Positions 15,507 through 24,465 of a stretch of 64,000 nt of DNA are shown here, piece after piece. The first letter of the stretch is position 1. Each line of letters opens with the position of its first letter. Both the position numbers and the translations under genes were made by a program. The notes under the pieces are model-generated. The model was not told where the DNA came from, did not search any database, and was given only the letters and a program-made list of their open reading frames with translations. The DNA comes from an uncultured Actinomycetes bacterium (lineage in GTDB: Bacteria; Actinomycetota; Actinomycetes; Mycobacteriales; Nakamurellaceae). The stretch lies in the NCBI GenBank assembly GCA_937926105.1, contig CALANS010000209.1, positions 1-64,000 on the forward strand. Reading direction: 5' to 3'.

Positions 15507-16601
15507 TCACCCCAGCCCGTTGTCCGAGACCCACTTCGCCGCGACGTCCGTCGGGTCGGCCTTGGTGTCCTGAACGACCCGCTGCATCTCGGTCAGCGCC
15601 GCGGTGGTGAGCGCGGCCGAGACGGCGTTCAAGGTGTCCTTGACCACCGGGGTGGCCACGGACTTGGCGATGAGCGGCACCACGTTCTGAGCCTGGAACA
15701 GGTGCTTGGTGTCCTTGAGCACCACGAAGCCGTTCTTGGCGATCGCCGGGTTGGTGGTGAAGATGTCCGTTGCCTGCACCAGCCCCGTCTGGAGCGCCTT
15801 GACGGTGAGTGGGCCACCGGAATCGGACAGCACCTTGTAGTTCTTGAACACCACCCCATACACATCCTTGAGTCCCTGCGGGCCGTACGGTCGGGTCTGG
15901 AACTCGCTGGATCCGCCCAGCGTCATGTTGCCGGCCACCTTGGCTAGGTCGCCGATGGATGTCAGGTGGTATTGGTCGGCAGTCTTCTTGGTGACCGTGA
16001 TCGTGTCCTGATCCGTCGCGGCGGACTTGTCCAGCACCGCCAGTGAATCGGGCAGAGCCTTGACCAGGGCGTTGTACACGTCGTCCGGACTGGTGGCCTT
16101 GGAATCCTTGTTGTAGTAGGTCAGCAACCCGCCGGTGTACTCCGGCAGCAGGGTGATCGACCCGTCCTGCATCGCCTTGAGATAAACCTCGCGGGATCCG
16201 ATGTCCAGATGGGTCGACGCGTCCACCCCCTTGGCCTTGAGCGCCGCGGCGTACACCTCGGCCAGCAACTCGGCCTCCAGGAAGTTCGCCGAGCCGATCA
16301 CGATCGGTCCGCCCGCCGGCTTCGATCCGGAGCTGCCGGCCGCCCCGGAAGCCGCGGAGCTGCCACCTGCGGCACTGGCCGACGGGTTCTGGCCGGTCGA
16401 CGAGCCGCTCGCGGCGCTGCTGGAGTCCTCGTCGGACCCGGCTCCCGTCGAGGGCGAGCCGGAGTTGCCGGACGGGGCGGCGACGGAGCCCCCGGAGGTC
16501 TGCGCGCCGCTGGATAGCGGGTTGGTGCTGCTGCCACAGGCGGTCAGCGCCAGGCTGCCCGCGAGGATCGCCGCGATGGCCGCGGCACGTCTGGTGAACA
16601 C
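15507..16601 (-). CDS. osmoprotectant ABC transporter substrate-binding lipoprotein, 364 aa
   Basis: OpuAC/ProX-type glycine betaine, choline or carnitine binding protein. The signal peptide ends in a lipobox, SLALTACGSS (Cys at about 22), followed by a Ser/Gly-rich tether of about 70 residues. The binding domain starts IVIGSANFLEAELLAEVYAA, with GSREVYLKAMQDGSITLLPE and then YTGGLL and LDKSAATDQDTITV, as in the OpuBC/OpuCC family. It is the last gene of a four-gene operon after the ATPase and two permeases, 66 bases from the second permease gene. Acts in osmotic stress adaptation, outside the membrane. Confidence 0.9.
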   Translation of the reverse strand: MFTRRAAAIAAILAGSLALTACGSSTNPLSSGAQTSGGSVAAPSGNSGSPSTGAGSDEDSSSAASGSSTGQNPSASAAGGSSAASGAAGSSGSKPAGGPIVIGSANFLEAELLAEVYAAALKAKGVDASTHLDIGSREVYLKAMQDGSITLLPEYTGGLLTYYNKDSKATSPDDVYNALVKALPDSLAVLDKSAATDQDTITVTKKTADQYHLTSIGDLAKVAGNMTLGGSSEFQTRPYGPQGLKDVYGVVFKNYKVLSDSGGPLTVKALQTGLVQATDIFTTNPAIAKNGFVVLKDTKHLFQAQNVVPLIAKSVATPVVKDTLNAVSAALTTAALTEMQRVVQDTKADPTDVAAKWVSDNGLG

Positions 16602-16667
16602 AGGTTCTCCCGATGAGTGAGGTCCAGACCCCGGACGGCGGGCGCGCCACCGGGGACGAGCGGAGCG

Positions 16668-17408
16668 TCAGGACGTGGCCGGCACCACCACCTCGGACGG
16701 AGCTGGCGCCGGCCGGCGGGCCAGCGTCCGGCGGCCGGTCAGTCCTGCCGACACCATCAGATACCCGATCAGCGCCAGCACCCGATCTCCCACGATCGCC
16801 AGCAGCGCCACCAGCAGGGCTCCGGCCGCCATCTTCGGATAGTCCTGCTGCGCAAGCCCGTCGATCACATATCGGCCCAGGCCGCCCAGGCTGACGACGG
16901 CGGCGATGGTGGCCGTTGCCACCGTCTGTAGGTACCCGGAGCGCACCCCCGAGAAGACCAGCGGCAGCGCGATGGGCATCTCCACACGAAGGAGAACCTG
17001 TCCACCCGTCATTCCCATTCCCGCCGCCGCGTCCCGGGCGGCCGGATCCACCGCCGCCACACCGGCGTAGGTGCTGGTCAGGATGGGCGGGATGGCCAGC
17101 AGGGCGAGCACCGCGATCGACGCGGTCTGCAGCGCGATGCCGATCGGCAGGTGGTCCAGCGCCCACAGCGCCAGGATGACCAGCAGCCCCAGCGACGGCA
17201 GCGCGCGCAGTGCATTGGCCAGCCCGGCCACCAACGCGGTACCCCTGCCGGTGTGCCCGATCAGGGCCCCGATCGGGACGGCGATCACGACGGCGATGGC
17301 CAGCGCCAGCAGCGTGTAGAGCAGGTGCTCCCAGGTCCGGGACCAGATGCCGTCGGGGCCGTCCCAATGGGACGCGGTGGTCAGCCAGGCCCAGAGCTGC
17401 GCGATCAC
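16668..17408 (-). CDS. osmoprotectant ABC transporter permease, 246 aa
   Basis: BPD_transp_1 permease of the OpuC family with about six transmembrane helices. The conserved EAA-type loop is visible as AAVDPAARDAAAGMGMTGGQ then LLRVEMPIALPLVFSGVR. N-terminal WEHLLYTLLALAIAVVIAVP is typical of OpuCB/CD. The GTG start overlaps the stop of the first permease by four bases (GTGA). It pairs with that permease in the membrane. Confidence 0.88.
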   Translation of the reverse strand: MIAQLWAWLTTASHWDGPDGIWSRTWEHLLYTLLALAIAVVIAVPIGALIGHTGRGTALVAGLANALRALPSLGLLVILALWALDHLPIGIALQTASIAVLALLAIPPILTSTYAGVAAVDPAARDAAAGMGMTGGQVLLRVEMPIALPLVFSGVRSGYLQTVATATIAAVVSLGGLGRYVIDGLAQQDYPKMAAGALLVALLAIVGDRVLALIGYLMVSAGLTGRRTLARRPAPAPSEVVVPATS

Positions 17409-18052
17409 CGGGCCGCCGCCCGTCGCCACGGGGTACTCACTCGGACCGCCGTCAGGATCAGCGCATCGAACACCACCGCGATCGCCACACAGAGCACGAT
17501 GCCGGCGATGATCGGCGTGTAGAAGTCCAGCTGCTCGCCCATGGTGAACAGCTGCCCCAACTGTTGCACCCCGATCAGTGCCGCCACCGCCACCAGGCTC
17601 ACATTGGACACCGCCGCGACCCGCAGCCCGGCGCCGATCACCGGGATCGCCACCGGCAGTTCCACGGTCAGCAGTCGCCGCACTGGCCGGTAACCCATCG
17701 CGATCGCCGCCTGCCGGACCTCCGGGGGCACCGCGGCCAGCGCATCGGCGACGCTGCGCACCATCAGGGCCAGCGTGTACAGCGACAGGGCGATGATCAC
17801 GTTGATCGGGCTCAGGATCCTGGTGCCGAGTAGGCCCGGCAGCAGCACGAACAGCGCAATCGACGGGATGGTGTAGAGCAGGCCGGCGAGGGTGACCATC
17901 GGCGGGTAGGTCCATCGGTACCGGCTGGCCAGCGCCCCGAGCGGGATCGCGAGCACCAACCCGATGATCGTCGGCAGCCCGGCGAGCAGCAGGTGCGCCA
18001 ACGTCCAGGAGGCGATCTCCCCGGCGTTGCGGCCCAGCCAGTCCCAGTTCAC
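17405..18052 (-). CDS. osmoprotectant ABC transporter permease, 215 aa
   Basis: Second BPD_transp_1 permease. It starts GTG as [20 protein letters not shown] and has about five or six hydrophobic helices, with the EAA-type loop AAVPPEVRQAAIAMGYRPVR followed by LLTVELPVAIPVIGAGLR. Its start overlaps the ATPase stop (GTGA) and its stop overlaps the next permease, so all three are coupled. Length is typical of OpuCB. Confidence 0.9.
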   Translation of the reverse strand: MNWDWLGRNAGEIASWTLAHLLLAGLPTIIGLVLAIPLGALASRYRWTYPPMVTLAGLLYTIPSIALFVLLPGLLGTRILSPINVIIALSLYTLALMVRSVADALAAVPPEVRQAAIAMGYRPVRRLLTVELPVAIPVIGAGLRVAAVSNVSLVAVAALIGVQQLGQLFTMGEQLDFYTPIIAGIVLCVAIAVVFDALILTAVRVSTPWRRAAAR

Positions 18053-19287
18053 CGGGGAGCCTCCTGCACCGCCGGATCGGCGGCGGTGGACGCCCGACGT
18101 GCCGCAGCGTCGTCCTCGGCTGCCTGGGTCGCGAATCCCACCACCGGCCCGTCGCCGGCCGCCGATGCCACCGACGCCGCCGCCCGGGCGCGCTCGATGG
18201 CGTCCAGCACCGCCTGTGCCGGCACGATGCCCAGCGCCCGCCCGTCGGCGTCCACCGCGACCCCGTCACCGGACGGCGAGGACAGCGCCGCATCCAGCGC
18301 CGCCCGCAGGGTGCCGCCCGGCCGGATCAGCGTGCCGCCGAGCCGCACGTCGTCCCGGCGCAACGGGCGCCCGGCGCGCAGCCCGTCCCCGTCCAGCCAG
18401 CCCTGCGGTCGATGGTCGCCATCCACCAGCAGCGACCACCGGGAGGTGATGGCGGGTGCGGAGCCTTCCCCGTTCAGCACCGCCAGAATCGCGTCGAAGT
18501 CCACCGTCGGAACCTGCCGCACCGGCAGCGTTCCCGCATCGGCGAAGGACAGCGCGCGATATCCGCGGTCGTGCCCGATGAACCCCGCGACGAAATCGTC
18601 GGCGGGGGAGGCGAGCAGCGTGGCCGGCTCCGCGGCCTGGGCCACCCGCCCGCCCGGCGCGAACACCACGACCAGGTCGCCCAGCCGGAGCGCCTCGTCG
18701 ATATCGTGCGTGACGAAGACCACCGTCTTGCCGAGTTCGGCCTGTAGACGCAGCATTTCGTCCTGCAACTGGGTGCGCACCACCGGATCGACCGCGGAAA
18801 ATGGCTCGTCCATCAGCAACACCGGGGGATCGGCGGCCAGCGCGCGGGCCACGCCGACCCGTTGCTGCTGTCCGCCGGACAGCTGTGCCGGATACCGGTG
18901 CGCCACCGAGGATTCCAGCCCGACCCGATCCAGCAGCGCCGCGGCCTCGACCCGGGCCCGCCGCCGGCTGATGCCCTGCAGCACCGGCACCGTGGCGATG
19001 TTGTCCAGCACCGTTCGGTGCGGGAACAGCCCTACGCTCTGGATGACGTAGCCGATGCCGCGCCGCAGCCGGGCGGCGTCGACGGTGCGCACATCGACGC
19101 CGTCGATCAGCACCGACCCGCTACTGGGCTCGACCATCCGGTTGATCATGCGCAGGCAGGTTGTCTTGCCACAGCCGGAGGGGCCGACAAACACCGTCAG
19201 CTTCCCGGTGGGTATCTCCAGATCCACCCCGGCGACGGCGCGCGTGCCGCCCGGGTAGGTCTTGCCGACCGACCGGAAGCTGATCAT
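18049..19287 (-). CDS. opuCA: osmoprotectant ABC transporter ATP-binding protein with CBS-like tail, 412 aa
   Basis: ATPase subunit of the betaine/choline-type importer. Walker A is GPSGCGKTT, the signature [16 protein letters not shown], Walker [14 protein letters not shown], and the switch histidine [14 protein letters not shown]. The insert [20 protein letters not shown] is typical of the ProV/OpuCA branch. Residues about 260-385 resemble two degenerate CBS domains, which sense ionic strength in OpuA-type systems. The ATG (19287) is preceded by AGGGA at seven bases. First gene of the operon. Confidence 0.9.
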   Translation of the reverse strand: MISFRSVGKTYPGGTRAVAGVDLEIPTGKLTVFVGPSGCGKTTCLRMINRMVEPSSGSVLIDGVDVRTVDAARLRRGIGYVIQSVGLFPHRTVLDNIATVPVLQGISRRRARVEAAALLDRVGLESSVAHRYPAQLSGGQQQRVGVARALAADPPVLLMDEPFSAVDPVVRTQLQDEMLRLQAELGKTVVFVTHDIDEALRLGDLVVVFAPGGRVAQAAEPATLLASPADDFVAGFIGHDRGYRALSFADAGTLPVRQVPTVDFDAILAVLNGEGSAPAITSRWSLLVDGDHRPQGWLDGDGLRAGRPLRRDDVRLGGTLIRPGGTLRAALDAALSSPSGDGVAVDADGRALGIVPAQAVLDAIERARAAASVASAAGDGPVVGFATQAAEDDAAARRASTAADPAVQEAPR

Positions 19288-19460
19288 CACCTGTCCCTGG
19301 ACGTCGTCTGCGGGGTGACGCTCGGTTCGTCGGACGACCCTACGCCGACGCTCCGACACCCGGTCGGGTCCGTGCGACGCGGGCCGGCCCACGCGTGAGG
19401 GGAATACCGGACGTACCAGTACATCCCGACCAGCCTGACGCGGGGCGGTCCACACGTCGG

Positions 19461-19486
19461 GGGAATACCCGGTGGGAAGGGGCGTT
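19461..19486 (+). promoter_or_regulatory. sigma-R/SigH-type promoter of sigR
   Basis: GGGAATA (19461-19467) followed after 16 bases by GTT (19484-19486, in CGTT) matches the known sigma-R/SigH consensus (GGGAAYA, 16-17 bases, cGTT). It lies just before the first start codon of sigR, implying positive autoregulation. A related GGGGAATA at about 19399-19406 lacks a matching -10. Confidence 0.75.
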
Positions 19487-19508
19487 CCACCGGCAGGAGG
19501 TGCGCACG

Positions 19509-20342
19509 GTGCAGGCAACGCAGCAGCGGCGTGGTGGTGTTCGGGATACTGTCACCGATCGTCGTCCGGGTATCCGGCCCGCGGGGCAGTGTCGGCGGTC
19601 GACGGTACCCTCGAGCATGACGGCGGATCGCACCCGGCGACCCGCGCGACAACGGGCTACGGGGGTGTCTGTGGCCGTTCGTCAGACAGCATCGGTCGAG
19701 GCTGAGCCCAACCACGAGCCCAACCACGAGCCCAACCACGAGCCCAACCACGAGCCCAACCACGAGTTGAGCCAGCGGTTCGCCGACGAGGCCATGCCGT
19801 TGCTGGATCAGCTCTACGCGGCCGCAATGCGGATGACGCGCAATCCGGCCGACGCGGAGGACCTCGTCCAGGAGACGTACCTCAAGGCGTTTGCGGCGTT
19901 CGGTCGGTTCGAGCCAGGCACGAACCTGCGCGCCTGGCTGTACCGAATCCTGACCAACACCTACATCAACGGCTACCGCAAGCGGCAGCGCCAGCCGCAG
20001 GTGCGCCCGACCGAGGACATCACCGACTGGCAGCTCGCCGAGGCCGAGTCGCACTCCTCGACCGGGTTGCGCTCCGCGGAAATGGATGCGCTGGACCGGC
20101 TGCCCGACAGCGACGTGAAAAACGCGCTGCAGGAGCTGCCCGAGGAATTCCGACTGGCGGTCTATCTGGCCGACGTCGAGGGGTTCTCCTACAAGGAGAT
20201 CGCGGAGATCATGGGAACACCGCTGGGCACGGTGATGTCTCGCCTGCATCGCGGGCGGCGCCAGCTGCGCGAATTGCTCGCCGACTACGCCGCCGCGCAG
20301 GGCCTGGTACACGCGGCGGACGCCGCAGGGGACGGTGCCTGA
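19509..20342 (+). CDS. sigR: SigR/SigH-type ECF sigma factor, 277 aa (or 241 aa from ATG 19617)
   Basis: Group IV sigma factor for disulfide and heat stress. Region 2 is [20 protein letters not shown] then [20 protein letters not shown] and [20 protein letters not shown]. The linker has [20 protein letters not shown], a hallmark of SigH/SigR. Region 4 is [20 protein letters not shown] then [23 protein letters not shown] 19509 has a good GGAGG eight bases upstream and follows the sigma-R promoter; ATG 19617 follows a TACCCT -10 at leaderless spacing. The N-terminal extension contains five EPNH repeats. The zinc anti-sigma gene overlaps its end. Confidence 0.93.
   Translation: MQATQQRRGGVRDTVTDRRPGIRPAGQCRRSTVPSSMTADRTRRPARQRATGVSVAVRQTASVEAEPNHEPNHEPNHEPNHEPNHELSQRFADEAMPLLDQLYAAAMRMTRNPADAEDLVQETYLKAFAAFGRFEPGTNLRAWLYRILTNTYINGYRKRQRQPQVRPTEDITDWQLAEAESHSSTGLRSAEMDALDRLPDSDVKNALQELPEEFRLAVYLADVEGFSYKEIAEIMGTPLGTVMSRLHRGRRQLRELLADYAAAQGLVHAADAAGDGA
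19704..19766 (+). repeat. 12-base tandem repeat inside sigR
   Basis: GAGCCCAACCAC occurs five times in a row and encodes (EPNH)5 before the conserved sigma region. Copies are identical, so the tract is probably of recent origin and prone to slippage in steps of four residues. Confidence 0.9.
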
Positions 20343-20688
20343 GATGCGGTGCACCAGCGGTGACGACGAGTGCGGCGCGGTGCTCCGCGATGTGTGGCTG
20401 TTCCTGGACGACGAACTGGACCCGGGGCGCCGGGCCGCGGTGCAGCGGCACCTGGACGACTGTTCGCCGTGCCTGGAGCAGGCCGACCTGGACGCCAAGC
20501 TCAAGCAGCTGCTGGCCCGCAAATGCGGTGGCGATCAGGCGCCGCAGGGGCTCCGGGAGCGCATCGTGGCCGAGCTGACGCAGTGGCGCAGCACGGTGGG
20601 TCCGGACGGCGCAGTGACCACCAGCATCGCGAACACCTCGGTCACGGTGCAGTGGGACCAGCCGCCGTCAGGCACGGAGCGCGACTGA
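20335..20688 (+). CDS. rsrA: RsrA/RshA-type zinc anti-sigma factor, 117 aa
   Basis: Redox-sensing anti-sigma factor of the ZAS family. The metal ligands are Cys13, His39, Cys43 and Cys46 in EC...[13 protein letters not shown], equivalent to C11, H37, C41 and C44 of RsrA. Oxidation would form a disulfide, expel zinc and free SigR. The GTG start overlaps the sigR stop by eight bases and has AGGGGA upstream; ATG 20344 is an alternative. The C-terminal tail is Thr/Ser-rich. Paired with sigR in all relatives I know. Confidence 0.92.
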   Translation: MPEMRCTSGDDECGAVLRDVWLFLDDELDPGRRAAVQRHLDDCSPCLEQADLDAKLKQLLARKCGGDQAPQGLRERIVAELTQWRSTVGPDGAVTTSIANTSVTVQWDQPPSGTERD

Positions 20689-20713
20689 TCGGCGGCGGGC
20701 GACCCGGCGGTGG

Positions 20714-20788
20714 TCAGGAGTTGGGGCGCTTGCCGTGGTTGGCGGCCGATCCCTTGCGGGCCTTCTTCTTGCGAGCGCGCTTACCCAT
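20714..20788 (-). CDS. ribosomal protein bL37-like, 24 aa
   Basis: A very short basic protein: MGKRARKKKARKGSAANHGK then RPNS. It matches, from memory, the 24-residue bL37 of the mycobacterial large ribosomal subunit, including the NHGKRPN ending. The ATG is preceded by AAGGA at seven bases. It lies between rsrA and the biotinyl-domain gene and is transcribed opposite to them. It is too short for most gene finders. Confidence 0.75.
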   Translation of the reverse strand: MGKRARKKKARKGSAANHGKRPNS

Positions 20789-21048
20789 GCGTGATCCTTC
20801 CCTGGGGGCGGCGGGCTCTGGATGGCTCTGAGCAATCCCGCGCCCGTGTACCGGCGACGGCGCGCCGGAACGGTGCGCCGCGGTCCATCGTGCCATGCTG
20901 CACGCGGTGCCCGCGCCGGAGCACCGTCGCCGCGGCCGGCTCCGGGTGCCCGGTGTGATGGGATGGTCCCGGCTCCCCGACGTCACCGCGCGACGGGTGG
21001 CGCTGCCCGGTCAGTGCTCCGGCACACCGTCGAACGAAGGGAACGCCG

Positions 21049-21264
21049 ATGGCGGAGGAAGTTCGTGCCGAGATGGTCGCCAACGTATGGAAGGTTCTGG
21101 TGGCCGAGGGCGACAGCGTCTCCGACGGCGACACATTGGTCATCCTGGAGTCGATGAAGATGGAGATTCCGGTGATCGCCGAGGTGGACGGAACGGTGTC
21201 GTCGGTCGCGGTGGCCGAGGGCCAGGTCGTCCAGGAGGGCGACCTCATCGCCGAGATCTCCTGA
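21049..21264 (+). CDS. biotinyl/lipoyl-attachment domain protein, 71 aa
   Basis: A free-standing biotinyl domain, like TB7.3 (Rv3221c) of M. tuberculosis. The attachment lysine is Lys37 in ESMKMEIPV, with the fold VWKVLVAEGDSVSDGDTLVI and EGDLIAEIS at the end. It has no carboxylase partner in this neighbourhood, so its acceptor role is unclear. The ATG follows GAAGGGA. Position between rsrA and the pdtaS-type kinase gene is conserved with mycobacteria. Confidence 0.93.
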   Translation: MAEEVRAEMVANVWKVLVAEGDSVSDGDTLVILESMKMEIPVIAEVDGTVSSVAVAEGQVVQEGDLIAEIS

Positions 21265-21366
21265 CCACTCCGCGCCCGACACCCGCCGTGTTCGTCACCG
21301 CGCCGACGGGTCGGCCCCGCGCCGGTACCGCGCGCAGGCAATTCGGCTCGAGGCGGTGACGGCGCG

Positions 21367-22830
21367 ATGTCGACTCTGTCGGATCTGCTGGCCGAGCACA
21401 CCGCGCTGCCCGGGTCGGCGGTGGAGCACCTGCAACGGCTGGTCTCCGAGTGGCAGCTGCTGGCGGACCTGTCGTTCTCGGATTTGACCATCTGGGTGCC
21501 GGCCGGCTCCGGCGGGTTCGTGTGCATCGCGCAGGTGCGCCCCACCACCTGGACCACGGTGCATCCGGACGACCTGGTCAGCCGGCACCTGGAGCTTCCA
21601 CAGGCCCTGGTGCTGCGTCGTGGCTGGGAGGAGGAGCGGATCGTGTCCGGGCGGCTCGCCTCGGACATCACCCGGCAGGTGGTGCCGGTCCGGCACACCG
21701 ACCTGGTGGTCGCACTCATCGCCCGGGACGGCACCGCGCGCACCGAGGCGCGGGCCGCCCTGGACATCGCCTATACCCAGGCCGTCGACGACCTGTTCAC
21801 CATGGTGTCCGACGGCACGTTCCCCGCCGTCGAGCAGCCGGGCGAGATGCACACCGGCCCGCGGGCCGGTGACGGGCTGATCCGGGTGGACACCGACGGC
21901 AGGGTGGTCTACGTCAGCCCGAACGCGCAGTCCGCGTATCACCGGCTGGGCCAGGCCGGCGGCCTGCCCGGTGAGCCGCTGGCCGGGCTGACCCGATCGC
22001 TGGTGGCCGACCCGTTCGACGCCGCGGAGTTGGCCGCGCGGATCACCGGCGCGGTGCAGGGCCGGGCCAGCCTGCGGATGGAGATCGAGGCGCGCGGCGC
22101 GACGGTGCTGTTCCGGGCGTTGCCGCTGCGGCCGGGCGGGCGGCCGGCCGGGGCACTGGTGCTGGTGCGGGACGTGACGGAGGTCCGTCGCCGGGACCGG
22201 GCCCTGCTGAGCAAGGACGCGACGATCCGGGAGATCCACCATCGGGTGAAGAACAACCTGCAGACCGTGGCCGCGCTGCTGCGACTGCAGGCGCGCCGCT
22301 CGGGCTCCGAACAGGTGCGGCACGCGCTGGCCGAGTCGGTGCGCCGCGTGACGTCGATCGCGCTGGTGCACGAGACGCTGTCCACCTCACCGGACGACCG
22401 GGTCGACCTCGATGCGATCGTCGACCGGCTGGTGCCGATGCTCACCGACGTGGCCGCGGTCGAATCGCCGGCGCGGGTGTCCCGGGTCGGGACATTCGGG
22501 TCGCTCTCGGCGGAGCTGGCCACCCCGTTGGTGATGGTGCTCGCCGAGGTGGTGCAGAACGCGGTGCAGCACGGCTACCGGCAGGGCGAGCGCGGGGGCG
22601 AGGTGTCGGTGACGGTGCGCCGGTCGGCACGTGAACTGACCGTGACGGTCGCCGACGACGGCGCCGGGCTGCCGGCCGGGTTCTCGTTGGAGCGGGCGCC
22701 CGGGTTGGGCCTGCAAATCGTGCGCACGCTGGTCGAGTCCGAGCTGCGGGGGTCGATCAGCATGCGCCGCCGGCCGGATTCCACCGGCGCGATCGTGCAG
22801 GTGCAGGTGCCGCTGGGTAGCAGGGGGTGA
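21367..22830 (+). CDS. pdtaS: PdtaS-type sensor histidine kinase, 487 aa
   Basis: Cytosolic two-component kinase of the HisKA_2 group. Domains: an N-terminal GAF-like H_kinase_N domain (about 1-150), a PAS-like domain (about 170-270), the dimerisation helix with the phosphorylated histidine in IREIHHRVKNNLQTVAALLR (about 290-310), and a HATPase_c domain with VVQNAVQHGYR and VADDGAGLP plus GLGLQIV. There are no membrane segments. M. tuberculosis PdtaS (Rv3220c) works with the ANTAR response regulator PdtaR encoded elsewhere; no regulator gene is adjacent here, as expected. Its end is eight bases from the convergent whiB1. Confidence 0.92.
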   Translation: MSTLSDLLAEHTALPGSAVEHLQRLVSEWQLLADLSFSDLTIWVPAGSGGFVCIAQVRPTTWTTVHPDDLVSRHLELPQALVLRRGWEEERIVSGRLASDITRQVVPVRHTDLVVALIARDGTARTEARAALDIAYTQAVDDLFTMVSDGTFPAVEQPGEMHTGPRAGDGLIRVDTDGRVVYVSPNAQSAYHRLGQAGGLPGEPLAGLTRSLVADPFDAAELAARITGAVQGRASLRMEIEARGATVLFRALPLRPGGRPAGALVLVRDVTEVRRRDRALLSKDATIREIHHRVKNNLQTVAALLRLQARRSGSEQVRHALAESVRRVTSIALVHETLSTSPDDRVDLDAIVDRLVPMLTDVAAVESPARVSRVGTFGSLSAELATPLVMVLAEVVQNAVQHGYRQGERGGEVSVTVRRSARELTVTVADDGAGLPAGFSLERAPGLGLQIVRTLVESELRGSISMRRRPDSTGAIVQVQVPLGSRG

Positions 22831-22838
22831 GGAATGCC

Positions 22839-23102
22839 TCAGGATGCCATGCTGTTGTTGCGCGCGCGAGCGCGGGCCCGGCGCCGCTTGAGGGACCGAC
22901 GCTCATCCTCGCTCAGACCGCCCCACACGCCCGCATCCTGACCCGTCTCCAGCGCCCAGTTCAGGCACTCGTTGATCACGGGGCAGCGTTCGCACACCGC
23001 CTTGGCCTCGGCGATCTGCAGCAGCGCAGGTCCGGAGTTCCCTACGGGGAAAAACAGCTCCGGGTCCTCGTCACGGCAAACAGCGCGGTGGCGCCAATCC
23101 AT
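22839..23102 (-). CDS. whiB1: WhiB1-type iron-sulfur transcription factor, 87 aa
   Basis: WhiB protein with four cluster cysteines (Cys9, Cys37, Cys40, Cys46 in AVCERCPVINEC), the GVWGGL turn and a basic C-terminal tail (RRSLKRRRARARARNN). It starts MDWRHRAVCRDEDPELFFPV, as WhiB1 does. The ATG follows GAGGAG. WhiB1 binds a 4Fe-4S cluster that reacts with nitric oxide, and interacts with the principal sigma factor. Synteny with the pdtaS-type and DAGK-type genes supports orthology. Confidence 0.95.
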   Translation of the reverse strand: MDWRHRAVCRDEDPELFFPVGNSGPALLQIAEAKAVCERCPVINECLNWALETGQDAGVWGGLSEDERRSLKRRRARARARNNSMAS

Positions 23103-23511
23103 CGGTGGGGCTCCTCGTCCGGTTCGGTCCGGGCTGCGGGTTCGGCAGCCGAACACTATCTGTAACCGACGGGCACAGGTTGTGTGTCCGACCGGCAAAT
23201 GCTTTCACGCATCACGGCAATGTCAAGAGTTGGCTACGATGTCGTTACCAAGGTCACGTTCACCGCGGCCGTTCCGCATGTCCCTCCATCATGCCTGCTG
23301 GAATCGATTCAGAAAACAGCTTTCCGCGGTGACGTGAGTCATCTTGATTTTCTCGGCGGGACCTGATTCATCGAGCTAGCACAGCGTGGACAGGCCGCTG
23401 CGACCGGGTCCGACGCGAGCGGATGGCCCCGGACCGCGTACCGGGGTAGCGGCCCCGAGGCATTGGATCGACCCCCATCAGCGTTGCCGCGCACCGGATG
23501 TGGCCGACGAC
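23103..23511. other. whiB1 upstream region
   Basis: About 410 bases between whiB1 and the end of the DAGK-like gene on the same strand. A TTGACA hexamer on the minus strand (23226-23221) is a candidate -35 element for whiB1, but no good -10 lies 17 bases on. I see no clear CRP-type palindrome and no small gene. Confidence 0.4.
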
Positions 23512-24429
23512 TCAGACCACGATGCGCAGCGCCCCGGGCACCGAGCGAAACACCACCTCGGTTCGTTCCCCGAGGTAGTCGCCATCGGCCTGCAGCCCCA
23601 CGGGACTCTCTGCGGTGACACGGATCTCGTCGGTGCCGTCGATGCGCAGCAGCGCCGCCGACCGCGGGCCGGATCGTCCGGCGATCAGCTGTCGTACGAT
23701 CCGCAGCACCGTCGGCAGCCGCATGCTGCGCAGCGCCAATAGCCCCAGCCCGCGATCCGCGGGGAGCCCCGGATTGGTGCGCACCGGTCGACGGCCGGCA
23801 TAGGTCCACGGGTCCACATTGGAGATCAGCGTGAGGTAAACGCCGTTGGTGACGGCGCCGTCGGCGGTGACAGTCAGCCGCGGGTGCTTGCGGTCGGTGG
23901 CGAAGAAGCGCTGGATGGCCCGCCGGACGTGCAGTGAGTTCGAGATCGAACGGCCGGTCGCGCGATGCTTCTCGACGGCTCGGACCACCTCGGCATCCAG
24001 CCCGAGCCCGGCGTTGAACGTGAAGTACCTGTCGTCGGCCCGACCCAGCGACACGATCCGGGTGCGGCCCCGGGCCAGCGCCTCCAGGATCTGCTCGGTG
24101 GCGGCGGTGGGGTCCGGATCGATGCCCACGGCGCGCGCGAACACATTGGTGGATCCGCCCGGGACCACCGCCAGCATCGGCATGGCGGGACGCACCCCGC
24201 CGGAGAGTAGCCCGTTCACCGCCTCGTTGACGGTGCCGTCGCCGCCATGCACCACGACCAGCCGGGTGCGGTCGGTCAGCGCCGAGGCGGCCAGTTCGGC
24301 GGCGTGCCCGCGGTGCGTGGTGTGCTCCACGCGCAGCGCCACCTCGCCGGCCAGGGCGTGCGCCAGCAGGTCCCGCCGCCGCTCGGTGGTGGCGGTGGCG
24401 TGTGGATTGACGATCAGCAGGGCGCGCAT
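23512..24429 (-). CDS. diacylglycerol kinase family lipid kinase, 305 aa
   Basis: DAGK catalytic domain: MRALLIVNPHATATT, the signature VVVHGGDGTVNEAVNGLL (about residues 57-75), and MLAVVPGGSTNVFARAVG. The C-terminal beta-rich half contains YFTFNAGLGLDAEVV and LQADGDYLG, as in YegS/DgkB and sphingosine-kinase-like proteins. It probably phosphorylates a lipid head group in phospholipid or glycolipid turnover. It is syntenic with Rv3218. Divergent from the small membrane-protein gene, whose start lies 36 bases away. Confidence 0.9.
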   Translation of the reverse strand: MRALLIVNPHATATTERRRDLLAHALAGEVALRVEHTTHRGHAAELAASALTDRTRLVVVHGGDGTVNEAVNGLLSGGVRPAMPMLAVVPGGSTNVFARAVGIDPDPTAATEQILEALARGRTRIVSLGRADDRYFTFNAGLGLDAEVVRAVEKHRATGRSISNSLHVRRAIQRFFATDRKHPRLTVTADGAVTNGVYLTLISNVDPWTYAGRRPVRTNPGLPADRGLGLLALRSMRLPTVLRIVRQLIAGRSGPRSAALLRIDGTDEIRVTAESPVGLQADGDYLGERTEVVFRSVPGALRIVV

Positions 24430-24465
24430 CGGGGCATGAGCCTACGGCCGGTTAGCCTGCTAAGC

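Noticed and set aside
15484..18293. Long minus-strand frames of 541 and 627 codons over the osmoprotectant operon
   Set aside because: They overlap the clear permease and lipoprotein genes in other frames and read as Arg/Gly/Pro-rich shadows. The real second permease starts at GTG 17408.
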